Shown: positions 15,806 through 23,715 of the stretch, in pieces
Layout: each line of letters begins with the position of its first letter
How positions within the stretch are numbered: position 1 is the first letter of the stretch
NCBI RefSeq assembly: GCF_001700515.1
Contig: NZ_MAUD01000142.1
Location: 1-32,354, forward strand
Source of the DNA: Streptomyces lushanensis
GTDB taxonomy: Bacteria > Actinomycetota > Actinomycetes > Streptomycetales > Streptomycetaceae
Direction: 5' to 3'
DNA length: 32,354 nt
Program-made: the position numbers and the translations under genes
The notes under the pieces: model-generated
The model's input: only the letters and a program-made list of their open reading frames with translations
Database searches by the model: none
What the model was told of the DNA's origin: nothing

Positions 15806-15836
15806 CAGGAATATCAGAGCATTACGCCGTGAGCAA
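15806..15836 (-). promoter_or_regulatory. Candidate promoter of the nine-gene operon
   Basis: The 232-base gap at 15766-15997 is clearly richer in A/T than its surroundings and precedes the operon. On the minus strand TTGCTC (15836-15831) and TATTCC (15813-15808) are 17 bases apart, a weak match to a housekeeping promoter, which would give a leader of about 35 bases. A GGAAA/TTTCC inverted repeat lies further upstream near 15868-15880. Only the general location is well supported. Confidence 0.3.
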
Positions 15837-15997
15837 GACCACGTGCTTCATCGGGCAGGAAAGAATTTCCCGTGCAAAAAGGCATGGCGAAAAGAGACGC
15901 AAAGAAAAGGGGATGAAGAAAAACAGTCATGGTGAATCGTGTCCGCAGCCGTTCGGCCGGACATCAATTCATGCGATCACATTGCCGCGAGAATGGG

Positions 15998-16990
15998 TCA
16001 AGTGCCTCCCACGGGCTGTCCTACCGGGGCACGTGCCTGCCGTACGTTCAGTACCGCGCGCGCCTTCGCGCTGCCGAGCGCCAGGCACTCGGGATCCGGC
16101 AGGCCCGACAGCAGGCCGGTCAGAAAGCCGGCGGCGAACGCGTCGCCGGCGCCCAGCGCGCTGGCCACCGGCGCGCCGCTCCCGGCGACGGTGTGCCGCC
16201 CGGCGGGGCCGTGGACCAGCGCGCCGCGGCTGCCCAGCGTGACGACGGCGAGCACCCCCGACCGCGCCAGCCCGGCCGCCGCCTCCTCCGCGTCCGCCGC
16301 ACCGGTGAAGGCCGTCACCTCCGCCTCATTGCCGATGACCGTGCCCACGCCGTCCGCCAGCAGCCTCTCGAAACGCCGCCGCCGCGCGGCGACCAGCGCG
16401 CTGTCCGAGAGGGACAGGACGGGGGAGGCGCCCAGCGCGGTGGCCCGGCGCACGGCCGCACTGCCCACCTCCAGCCCGTCCTCGGTCGCCAGCAGGTACC
16501 CCTCCACCAGCAGACCGTCACAGCGCAGCCCGCCGGCGAAGGCCGCCTCCATCCCGTCGTGCAGCATCCGCAGCCGCCACGGCTCGCCCTGCCAGAGCAG
16601 GAAGGCCCGGTCGCCGTCCGGCAGCAGGAGCACCAGGCACCGTCCTGTCGCGCCCGTGGGGGCCGGCTCCAGCGGTACGGCGACACCGCGGGCCGAGAGA
16701 TCGTCCCTCACCGCCCGGCCGCGCCCGTCGTCCACCGAGGCGGTCAGGAGCGTCGCCCGCCCTCCGTCGGCCGCGAACGCGGCGCAGGTGTTCGCGGCGC
16801 TGCCGCCCGCCGAGAGGACGGCCGTTTCGCCGGCTCCCGTCAGTTCGGACACCGTCGCGTCGAGCTCCGCGAGACCGACGAACGCCGCCGACCCCGGGCC
16901 CACCCCCAGTCGCTCGCACACCCGCGGACTCACCGCGACCACTATGTCGGCGAGTGTGTCGCCGACCGCCACGAGGTGGGGGCGCGGCAT
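15998..16990 (-). CDS. PfkB-family carbohydrate/nucleoside kinase
   Basis: 330 residues of the ribokinase/PfkB family. The N-terminal signature is AGGSAANTCAAFAADGG (about 61-77). The C-terminal signature is ASALGAGDAFAAGFLTG, with the catalytic base Asp283. A nucleotide-binding segment, VVTLGSRGALVHG, precedes it. The family phosphorylates a hydroxyl of a sugar or nucleoside (ribokinase, adenosine kinase). The ATG overlaps the stop of the HAD phosphatase gene by one base (TGATG), so a kinase and a phosphatase are made together. A nucleoside-salvage or phosphorylation step on the product is plausible. Ribokinase supply of ribose-5-phosphate for PRPP is another option. Confidence 0.88.
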   Translation of the reverse strand: MPRPHLVAVGDTLADIVVAVSPRVCERLGVGPGSAAFVGLAELDATVSELTGAGETAVLSAGGSAANTCAAFAADGGRATLLTASVDDGRGRAVRDDLSARGVAVPLEPAPTGATGRCLVLLLPDGDRAFLLWQGEPWRLRMLHDGMEAAFAGGLRCDGLLVEGYLLATEDGLEVGSAAVRRATALGASPVLSLSDSALVAARRRRFERLLADGVGTVIGNEAEVTAFTGAADAEEAAAGLARSGVLAVVTLGSRGALVHGPAGRHTVAGSGAPVASALGAGDAFAAGFLTGLLSGLPDPECLALGSAKARAVLNVRQARAPVGQPVGGT

Positions 16991-17676
16991 CAGAAGTGCT
17001 CCACGAGATCCGCGAAACGGTCCAGCGACAGCAGCCGCTCGTGCTCCACCGGGACCGGCCGCTGCTCCAGCACCCAGGTGTCGGGATGAGGCACATGCAC
17101 GGCGCGCAGCCCGGCGGTCAGAGCGGGGATGATGTCGGACTTCGGCGAGTTGCCGATCATCCAGGTCCGCTCGGCGTCCGCCTTCGCCTCTTCCACCACG
17201 GTGGTGTACGTCTCGGTGGTCTTCTCGGACACGATGACGACGTCCTCGAACAGCCCTCGCAGACCGGACGCCTCCACCTTCGCCGACTGCTCGTCGAAGT
17301 CGCCCTTGGTCAGCAGGATCAGCCGGTGCCTGGGCCGCAGATACGTCAGGGTCTCCTGGACGCCGGGGATGATGACCGGGGCCTGCCGCAGGATACGGTC
17401 GCCGAGCGCGGTGAGGACCCGGCCGTGTTCCTCGGACGCCTCTCTCCCGTGCACACGCCGGTAGCAGTCGTGCAGGCTGCGGACGAAGCTCACGGCCCCG
17501 TAGCCGTACAGCTCACAGTTGGCGGTCTCGATCTCGTCGAGAACACTCCGTAACTCCGTCCGCGTGAACGAGTCGTGGATGATCAGGTCGAGGAATTCCT
17601 CGATCGCCCGCTCGAAGTAGATGTTGTTCTCCCACAGTGTGTCGTCGCCGTCGACGAGCAGACACTGACTCTTCAT
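16990..17676 (-). CDS. HAD-superfamily phosphatase
   Basis: 228 residues of the haloacid dehalogenase superfamily, subclass IA, with a helical cap (about 20-95). Motif I is VDGDDTLW with nucleophile Asp9 and acid/base Asp11. Motif II is ILLTKGD, and motif IV is GNSPKSDI. Such enzymes remove phosphate from small phosphometabolites, including nucleotides. ATG 17676 has GGAGG eight bases upstream; a longer reading frame from 17724 lacks such support. It is coupled to the PfkB kinase gene. A likely role is to dephosphorylate the finished C-nucleotide to the nucleoside, ready for export. Confidence 0.88.
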   Translation of the reverse strand: MKSQCLLVDGDDTLWENNIYFERAIEEFLDLIIHDSFTRTELRSVLDEIETANCELYGYGAVSFVRSLHDCYRRVHGREASEEHGRVLTALGDRILRQAPVIIPGVQETLTYLRPRHRLILLTKGDFDEQSAKVEASGLRGLFEDVVIVSEKTTETYTTVVEEAKADAERTWMIGNSPKSDIIPALTAGLRAVHVPHPDTWVLEQRPVPVEHERLLSLDRFADLVEHF

Positions 17677-17724
17677 CAGAGGGACCTCCAACCCAGCCGG
17701 TTCAGTGCTCCTAGACTGCCTCAC

Positions 17725-18771
17725 CTACACGAGCTTGGGGATCACCTCTTCGGTGAGCAGCATGAAGGAACTGTGGCTCAGCGGGGCGCACAACAGGTAG
17801 TGCAGGCCGATGTCCGCCCGCAGCGACCGGATCTGCTCCGCCACCCGGTCCGGACCGCCGTGGATGATGACGTCGTCGACATACCGCTCGACCCGCGAGC
17901 GCCGGTCGCGCTCCGCCTGGTCCGGCGCCGCCGGGCGGATGCCCTTGGAGTACCTGCGCCGGGACGGGTCGCTCATCGAGGCGACGGTCCACTCGGCGCC
18001 CCGCACGGCGATCCGGCGGGCCTCCTCGTCGGTGGGCGCCACGGCGATCAGCCGCGCCATCGGGATGACCCGGTCCCCGGCCGGATGACCGGCGGCCGTC
18101 AGCCCCTTCAGATAGGCCGCGTACTTGGTGCCGATGTCGGTGTGCGAGGAGTGGGGGTCCATGAGGATCGAGTACCCGGCCGACGCCGCCCAGGCGATGG
18201 CGTCGGGCGAGGAGGCGGCCAGCCAGACGGGCGGATGCGGCTGCTGGAGCGGCTTCGGCAGCACCTCGATGCCTTCGAACGTGTGGAAGTCACCGTGATA
18301 GGTGAGGCGTTCGTCCCGCCACGCCCGCAGCACGATGTCCACGTTCTCCCGGAACAGCGCGTAGCTGCGGTCCAGATCGAGCCCGAAGACCTTGAACTCA
18401 CCCGGGTCGTTGCCGCGCCCCGCGCCCCAGTTGACCCGTCCGCCGGACACCACGTCCAGCAGCGCGATCTCCTCGGCGAGGCGCAGCGGGTGGTACATCG
18501 CGGCCAGCGACACGGCGGTACCGATGCGCAGCCGCTCGGTTCTGGCGGCCACCAGCGCTCCCATCATGCTCACCGAGGGCGACACCGAGTACGTCGTGAA
18601 GTGGTGTTCGGCCAGCCACACCGCCTCGTAGACCCCGGACCGCTCCATGACGTCGATCCGGTCCAGCGCGCGGCTGTAGACGGTCGGCAGCGGCACCTTG
18701 CGGCCGGAGTTGGAGAAGAACTGGAGCACACCGAACTGGAGCCGTCGCCCGCCCGTCGCCATCCCGGTCAC
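17725..18771 (-). CDS. Luciferase-like (LLM) flavin-dependent monooxygenase 2
   Basis: 348 residues of the luciferase-like monooxygenase family. Features are LQFGVLQFFSNSG at the start, VWLAEHHF (about 51-58), RIGTAVSLAAMYHPLRLAEE, LLDVVSGGRVNWGAGRG and LPKPLQQPHPPVWLAASS. It is not a recent duplicate of the first LLM protein; they differ through most of their length. The GTG at 18771 overlaps the stop of the thiamine-diphosphate enzyme gene by four bases (GTGA); ATG 18762 is an alternative. Reduced flavin probably comes from the FMN reductase at 30202. The reaction is unknown; oxygenation or oxidative cleavage of a pathway intermediate is likely. Confidence 0.87.
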   Translation of the reverse strand: MTGMATGGRRLQFGVLQFFSNSGRKVPLPTVYSRALDRIDVMERSGVYEAVWLAEHHFTTYSVSPSVSMMGALVAARTERLRIGTAVSLAAMYHPLRLAEEIALLDVVSGGRVNWGAGRGNDPGEFKVFGLDLDRSYALFRENVDIVLRAWRDERLTYHGDFHTFEGIEVLPKPLQQPHPPVWLAASSPDAIAWAASAGYSILMDPHSSHTDIGTKYAAYLKGLTAAGHPAGDRVIPMARLIAVAPTDEEARRIAVRGAEWTVASMSDPSRRRYSKGIRPAAPDQAERDRRSRVERYVDDVIIHGGPDRVAEQIRSLRADIGLHYLLCAPLSHSSFMLLTEEVIPKLV

Positions 18772-20393
18772 CCGAGCTTCGCCGTGCGCCGGTACGCCAC
18801 GGCGGGATCGGTGAGGACGTTGACGAGGTACGGCACCCCGGAGGCGAAGGCGCGGCGCAGCGCCGGGGCGATGTCCCGCGGCCTGGTGACGGTTTCCCCG
18901 GCGCCGCCCAGCGCCTCGACCAGCAGGTCGTACCGGCAGTCGGGCCGTAGGTCCGCGGCGACGTCCGAACCGTAGAGTTTTCGCATGGGATGCTTCTCCA
19001 GTCCCCAGATCCCGTTGTTCCCGACAACCATCACGACCGGCAGCTTGTGGCGCACCAGCGTGTCGACGTCACTCGCCGAGAAGCCGAACGCCCCGTCGCC
19101 CAGCAGCAGCACCACCTGGCGGTCCGGGTGCTGGAGCCGGGCCGCCGCCGCGTAGCCCGGTCCGTTGCCGAGGCATCCGAACGGACCGGGGTCGAGCCAG
19201 CAGCCCGGACGGTGGGAGTCCAGGAGCCGCCCGGCGTACGACACGAAGTCACCGCCGTCGCAGACGACGACGGCGTCGTGGTCGAGCTGCGCGCGCAGTT
19301 CGCCGATGACCCGGGCCGGATGGACCGGCGCGTGCTCCGCGGTCAGCTCCGCCTCCTCGGCGTGGCGCGCGGCCCGTTCCCGGTCCCGCAGACGGCCGAT
19401 CCACTCGTCGTGATCGGGCCGGCCGCCCGGTCGCAGCGCCATCGCGTCGAGGATCGCCGCGAGGTCGCCGGCGGGTGCCGCGGCCGTGGGGACATGCGTC
19501 GCCCGCCGGCCCGGATCGTCGACGACATGGACGATCCGCGCGCCCGGAAACCGTCCGAACGACAGCCGGAAGTCGAGCGGAGTACCGACGACCACGACCG
19601 CGTCCGCCTCCTTCAGCGCGTCCCTGGTCCTGGAGAAGGCGAGTTCATGGCCCGGGGGCAGACAGCCGCGTCCCTGGCCGTTCATGAACGTGGGCACGCG
19701 CAGCGCCTCGGCGCACCGGCGCAGGGATTCCCACGCGCCGCCCCACCAGACATCGCCGCCCGCGACCAGCACCGGCCGCCGGGCGGTGGCGACGATCTCG
19801 GCGGCCTTGGCGGCCTCCTCCGGATCGCCGGCGCCCGCCGGCACCGGTGTGGGGGCCGCGAGCTCAACGCTCGCCCGCCGGTGCATCACATCGATGGGGA
19901 TGTCGAGGAAGACGGGGCCGCGGTGAGGCGTGGCCGCCGTCGCCGCGGCCTCCTGGACGGCCGCGGCGATCGCCTCGGTACGGGTCACCGTGCCCGCCCG
20001 CTTGGTCACCGGCGCGACCAGCGGGACATGGTCGAACTCCTGGAGCGAACCGGATCCCCAGCGCCGCTGGGACGCCCGTCCCGCGAGCAGCACGAGCGGT
20101 GAGCCGTTGGCCTGGGCCGTGGCCAGCGCGCTGACGCCGTTGGTGACGCCCGGCCCGGCGGTCAGCAGCGCGACGCCCGGCCGCCGGGTCAGCTTGGCGA
20201 GGGCTTCCGCGGCGAAGACGGCCGTCTGCTCGTGGCGGACGTCGACGATCCGCATCCCGTCCTGCGCGGCGGCGTGCAGGACGGAGAAGATATGGCCGCC
20301 GGAGAGCGTGAACAGCGTGTCCACACCGACGGACCGCAGCGCCGCGACCGCCAGCCGCCCGCCCTCGCCCTCGACCACCGCGGGCGTACTCAC
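18768..20393 (-). CDS. Thiamine-diphosphate enzyme of the acetolactate synthase / 2-hydroxyacyl-CoA lyase family
   Basis: 541 residues with three domains. The N-terminal PYR domain has the ThDP-activating glutamate in DVRHEQTAVFAAEA (Glu55). A central domain follows (about 185-330). The C-terminal PP domain has the GDG...NN metal/diphosphate motif at 432-460. Family members make acetolactate, decarboxylate oxalyl-CoA, or join or cleave 2-hydroxyacyl-CoA. Catalytic housekeeping is complete, but FAD-dependent acetolactate synthase is not certain from motifs alone. The GTG start lies after a 180-base gap, and the protein is coupled to the LLM2 monooxygenase. With the CoA-transferase it might form a C1/C2 acyl unit. 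That is inference. Confidence 0.87.
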   Translation of the reverse strand: MSTPAVVEGEGGRLAVAALRSVGVDTLFTLSGGHIFSVLHAAAQDGMRIVDVRHEQTAVFAAEALAKLTRRPGVALLTAGPGVTNGVSALATAQANGSPLVLLAGRASQRRWGSGSLQEFDHVPLVAPVTKRAGTVTRTEAIAAAVQEAAATAATPHRGPVFLDIPIDVMHRRASVELAAPTPVPAGAGDPEEAAKAAEIVATARRPVLVAGGDVWWGGAWESLRRCAEALRVPTFMNGQGRGCLPPGHELAFSRTRDALKEADAVVVVGTPLDFRLSFGRFPGARIVHVVDDPGRRATHVPTAAAPAGDLAAILDAMALRPGGRPDHDEWIGRLRDRERAARHAEEAELTAEHAPVHPARVIGELRAQLDHDAVVVCDGGDFVSYAGRLLDSHRPGCWLDPGPFGCLGNGPGYAAAARLQHPDRQVVLLLGDGAFGFSASDVDTLVRHKLPVVMVVGNNGIWGLEKHPMRKLYGSDVAADLRPDCRYDLLVEALGGAGETVTRPRDIAPALRRAFASGVPYLVNVLTDPAVAYRRTAKLG

Positions 20394-20572
20394 AGCCGTC
20401 CCCGCGCGCCGGGGCGCGCCGGTGACGTCCCGTCCGTTCCGTCCCGCCCGGCCCCACCGGCGCCTGAGGCGGCGCGGATCCCGCCGTCGTGGCGAGGGTG
20501 CCGAGAGCTGTTCCCGTCCATGCCCGCTCCGTCCGTTGGCCTCTCCTGTGATCGGACCGCACGCGCCGCGGA

Positions 20573-21865
20573 CTACTCGCGCTGTGTCCCCACCCGTAGC
20601 TGGTTGAAGGGCACGTCGCGGTCGGTCTCCGGCTCACGCGGCAGCCCGAGGACGCGCTCGCCGATCAGATTGCGCTGGATCTCGTCGGTACCGCCGGCGA
20701 TCGACAGGGCCTGGACGGACAGGGCCATCTGCTGGAACGCCCCGCCGCCGGTGGTCTCCTCGCCGGTCAGGAGGGACTCGGCGCCCAGCAGCGACAGACC
20801 GATGTCACGTGCCTGACGGCCCACGTCGGAGCCGGCGAGCTTGCCGAGGGAGACCTCGGGGCCCGGTTTGCGTCCCTGTCCCCGGGCGGACCGCAGCGCC
20901 ATGTTGCGCAGCCGGTTGGTCTCGTACGTCCCGTGCACGGCCGCGAGCCGCTGGCGGACCACCGGGTCGTCGGAGCGGCCGACCTGCCGGGCCAGGGCGA
21001 TCAGCGCGGCAGGAGTGCGGACACCGCGGACGACCGGCCGTTCGCGTTCCGCGGCCCGGCTCTCCTCGGTCAGCTCCCGGATGCTCCGGTCGAGCATGCC
21101 GTTGCGCCGGCCCGGTGAGGCGATGCGCGCGGGGCGCAGCACTCCGCCGCCGCCCACTTCCTCGCGTTCGTACGACACACTCGCCAGGGCCATCGGCCAG
21201 CCCTGGGCGAGGCCCCCGACGAGCTGGTCGGGCGGTACGGCCACATCGGTGAGGAACACCTCGTTGAACGAGGCGCGTCCGTTCATCTGCCGGATCGGCC
21301 GTACCTCCACGCCCGGCTGGTCCAGGTCGACGACGAAGTAGCTGATGCCCCGGCGTTTGGGTACGGCCGAGTCGGTCCTGGCCAATGCCAGGCCGCGGTC
21401 CGCGCCCTCGGCCTCCCGGGACCACAGCTTCTGGCCGTTCAGCAGCCATCTGCGCCCGTCCCAGTCGGCGCGCAGCTGAAGGCTCGCCAGATCGGATCCG
21501 GCGCCCGGTTCGCTGAAGAGCTGGCACCAGGACTCCGCGCCCGCGGCCAGCGCGGGCAGCCAGCGGCGGCGCTGTTCGTCGGTGCCGTACTCGATGAGAA
21601 TCGGGCCGCCCACCATCTGGCCGACACCGCCCGGCGGTCCGACCGCACCGGCCCGGGTGATCTCCTCCGTGATCCGCCGTGCTTCCTTCCGGCGCAGACC
21701 ACGACCGCCCATTCCGGCAGGCCATGTGGGAAATGCGAATCCGGCGGCGGCCAGCAATTCCCACCAGGCGCCGACCGTCAGATCATCATGCCAGTTCAGT
21801 CTGAGCCATTCCCTGGCTTCGTCCTGTAAATTAGCTGTTAACTCGGAATCCGAATCCTGCGCCAC
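20573..21865 (-). CDS. Acyl-CoA dehydrogenase 3 (two TTA codons)
   Basis: 430 residues of the acyl-CoA dehydrogenase family, FadE-like. It has WCQLFSEPGAGSDLASLQL in the middle domain and QALSIAGGTDEIQRNLIGERVLGLP at the C-terminus. A GETTGGG insertion precedes the last helices, and no clear TWE-type catalytic glutamate motif is visible. The GTG start at 21865 has GGAGG about 12 bases upstream. Codons 9 (21839-21841) and 13 (21827-21829) are both TTA, so translation probably depends on the bldA tRNA. The gene stands between the exporter and the thiamine-diphosphate enzyme. It may pair with the catalytic subunit at 130 or act on another acyl substrate. Confidence 0.88.
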   Translation of the reverse strand: MAQDSDSELTANLQDEAREWLRLNWHDDLTVGAWWELLAAAGFAFPTWPAGMGGRGLRRKEARRITEEITRAGAVGPPGGVGQMVGGPILIEYGTDEQRRRWLPALAAGAESWCQLFSEPGAGSDLASLQLRADWDGRRWLLNGQKLWSREAEGADRGLALARTDSAVPKRRGISYFVVDLDQPGVEVRPIRQMNGRASFNEVFLTDVAVPPDQLVGGLAQGWPMALASVSYEREEVGGGGVLRPARIASPGRRNGMLDRSIRELTEESRAAERERPVVRGVRTPAALIALARQVGRSDDPVVRQRLAAVHGTYETNRLRNMALRSARGQGRKPGPEVSLGKLAGSDVGRQARDIGLSLLGAESLLTGEETTGGGAFQQMALSVQALSIAGGTDEIQRNLIGERVLGLPREPETDRDVPFNQLRVGTQRE

Positions 21866-21960
21866 CCGTCACTCACCTCCGGAGCGTTCGGTGATTATTT
21901 CGCAGACCGTCCGACCGTGCAGAGCACGGGGAATTGGCCGGGCACCGTAGGAGCGCTGCC

Positions 21961-21981
21961 GGTGCTCAATGATCGAGCACC
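21961..21981. promoter_or_regulatory. Inverted repeat upstream of acyl-CoA dehydrogenase 3
   Basis: GGTGCTC (21961-21967) and GAGCACC (21975-21981) form a perfect 7-bp dyad with a 7-base centre. It lies about 95 bases upstream of the GTG at 21865 in the 249-base gap between two minus-strand genes. It is operator-sized and separate from the next dyad. No regulator gene is in the window. Confidence 0.4.
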
Positions 21982-21990
21982 TCCGACGCG

Positions 21991-22016
21991 GGTATGCCGA
22001 CCGAAGTCAGCATACC
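21991..22016. promoter_or_regulatory. Second inverted repeat in the same intergenic region
   Basis: GGTATGC (21991-21997) and GCATACC (22010-22016) form a perfect 7-bp dyad with a 12-base centre, ten bases beyond the GGTGCTC dyad. The spacing resembles a transcription-factor site more than a terminator. It is upstream of the gene at 20573-21865 and downstream of the transporter terminator. Confidence 0.45.
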
Positions 22017-22076
22017 GACGCGCGAGACGACAGCAATACCAGGCATCGATTGAATATTCATCTGGCTTATATCGTT

Positions 22077-22093
22077 CGGCCGGTGCCCGGCCG
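22077..22093 (-). terminator. Hairpin terminator after the MFS transporter gene
   Basis: CGGCCGG (22077-22083), loop TGC, CCGGCCG (22087-22093) form a perfect 7-bp stem. On the minus strand it begins about 20 bases after the transporter stop at 22115 and is followed by an AT-rich stretch. This separates transcription of the exporter from the dehydrogenase gene. Confidence 0.55.
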
Positions 22094-22114
22094 GCGGGAG
22101 GAAAACGGGTGGGT

Positions 22115-23491
22115 TCAGGCGGCCGGCCGCTGCCGTACCGACGCGCGTAGCAGCACGGTGCCCGCGAGACAGACGACGAGCACCGTGGGGGCCACGGCCC
22201 ACCAGCCGCCCGCCGCGAGCAGCACCATGCTGACCAGTGGCGGCCCGGCCAGCGAGCCGGCGCTGCCGATCTGGGCGAGCAGACCGTTGGTGACGCCGAT
22301 GTCGGACGGCCTGGACACCACCACCGGGATCATCGCGAACGCCGCGGCCACGACGAGTTCGTTGGCCAGTGCGACCAGCAGCGCGCCCGCCGCGCTGAGC
22401 CCGATCCCGCCGGACTGCTGGAACGCGACCGCCGCGCCCAGGGGCATCAGGAGGGCCGCGGTGAAGACATGCCGGGCCGCCACGCCCCGGCGCAGCAGCC
22501 AGCCGCTGAGGAAGCCGCCCACCGTGCCGATCAGCGACACCAGGCCGATCATGCTTCCCGACGCCGCCACGGAGGCGCCCAGCGTCTCGTGCAGATAGGT
22601 CGGCAGCAGGGAGACGACGGCGACGATCGTGCCGCTCGCGGTGGCGAAGCCCAGCGCCAGCAGGACCGGTCTGCGCAGGGCGCGCGCCCGCTCGCCCGGG
22701 GACTCGGCCGCGGGCGGCGCGACCGCCTCGACGGAGCCGGACCCGGGCGTGCTGAGCGCGAACACGGCGGCGGCCCCCACGGCGAGCAGGACGCCCGACT
22801 GCGCGGCGAGCCAGCCCCGCCACCCGAACGAGGTGGACAGCAGCCCGCCCGCGAACAGTCCCAGGGCCAGACCGACCGGGAAGTAGGTGCCCCAGATAGC
22901 GAGTGCCGTGATCCGCCGGGCCCCGCCGCCCATCGCGATGATCACCGCGGGCGCGGCCACGACGACGGCGACATAGCCGACGCCTTCGACCAGCCGCGTG
23001 GTGATCATCGGCCCGAAACCGTCCACGCGTGACTCCACGAACCCGGCGGCGGCCATGACGCCGCAGCCCGCCAGCAGCGTCCACCGCAGGGCGAGCCGTC
23101 CGACGAGATAGCTCACCGGGATGCCGAACAGCGCCGCGACCGCCGTGATCGAGGAGGTGACCAGGGACATCTGGTCGAGGGAGAGGCCCAGGGCCGCGCG
23201 CACGTCGACCGAGATCGGCGCCATCTTGCCGAGGCTGGTGGCCGCCAGAACTCCGCAGAGGTATACGAGGGCGAATGTCGACCAGTAGGTCCAGGACCAG
23301 CGCGGAACATTCGATTCCGACGCGTCTCCCGGCGGCTCTTCCGGCACGTCACCGGAGTGCTCCGGCGCCTTTGCGGCGGTTTTCGCGCCGGGTCTTGCCG
23401 GCCGTTCGCTCAATCGCTTCTTCCCTAAGTACACAGGTCCGGCATCGTAGCCAAGACGCGGGGGCCCCGGCAAGGAGAGGCGGCACGGCAT
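22115..23491 (-). CDS. Major facilitator superfamily transporter (12 TM), likely exporter; TTA codon
   Basis: About 458 residues with a hydrophilic N-terminus (about 1-60) and then 12 predicted membrane segments, beginning FALVYLCGVLAATSLG. A loop after the sixth segment, near PPAAESPGERARALRRP, is the typical central cytoplasmic loop. The layout is that of MFS drug/metabolite transporters (CynX/NNP-like). ATG 23491 has GGGAG four bases upstream; ATG 23512 and GTG 23434 are alternatives. An in-frame TTA codon (23426-23428) lies near the start in every case, suggesting bldA control. It is divergent from the AICAR transformylase gene. Export of the finished nucleoside and self-protection are the likely roles. 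Confidence 0.85.
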   Translation of the reverse strand: MPCRLSLPGPPRLGYDAGPVYLGKKRLSERPARPGAKTAAKAPEHSGDVPEEPPGDASESNVPRWSWTYWSTFALVYLCGVLAATSLGKMAPISVDVRAALGLSLDQMSLVTSSITAVAALFGIPVSYLVGRLALRWTLLAGCGVMAAAGFVESRVDGFGPMITTRLVEGVGYVAVVVAAPAVIIAMGGGARRITALAIWGTYFPVGLALGLFAGGLLSTSFGWRGWLAAQSGVLLAVGAAAVFALSTPGSGSVEAVAPPAAESPGERARALRRPVLLALGFATASGTIVAVVSLLPTYLHETLGASVAASGSMIGLVSLIGTVGGFLSGWLLRRGVAARHVFTAALLMPLGAAVAFQQSGGIGLSAAGALLVALANELVVAAAFAMIPVVVSRPSDIGVTNGLLAQIGSAGSLAGPPLVSMVLLAAGGWWAVAPTVLVVCLAGTVLLRASVRQRPAA

Positions 23492-23570
23492 CGAACTCCC
23501 GGTCCAGCCCATTATTAGCTGACTTTCGGACGTCCCCTATCGACCGGGCGCGTAATCAGGGGTAGCCGTC

Positions 23571-23590
23571 GCGTGCCCCGGGTGGCACGC
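23571..23590. promoter_or_regulatory. Inverted repeat in the divergent promoter region
   Basis: GCGTGCC (23571-23577) and GGCACGC (23584-23590) form a perfect 7-bp dyad with a 6-base centre. It lies between the divergent exporter and AICAR transformylase genes, whose 224-base gap must hold both promoters. TATTCT at 23641-23646 could be the -10 box of the plus-strand gene, but no good -35 is visible. Confidence 0.4.
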
Positions 23591-23715
23591 TGGATGCTTC
23601 ACGCCCCGGCCAATGCACCAGCGCAATACGGGTAGGCACATATTCTGTCGGAGTGCCCGGCGGCAGTCGCCCGCCGAACCCGAACCCGCCCGACGTCGGC
23701 ATGGGAAGGGCTTAC

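Noticed and set aside
11194..17676. Identification as the hydantocidin cluster from the PurA-like, NMT1/THI5-like, PfkB and HAD genes
   Set aside because: PurA is the known target, so it is a fair alternative for one gene, but a ForT-like synthase and split PurH are not obviously needed for a spirohydantoin. I cannot verify it from sequence alone.
20404..20419. Terminator hairpin between the dehydrogenase and ThDP genes
   Set aside because: GCGCGCC/GGCGCGC pair around only two bases, too tight a loop, and it lies just upstream of the ThDP start rather than after a gene end.
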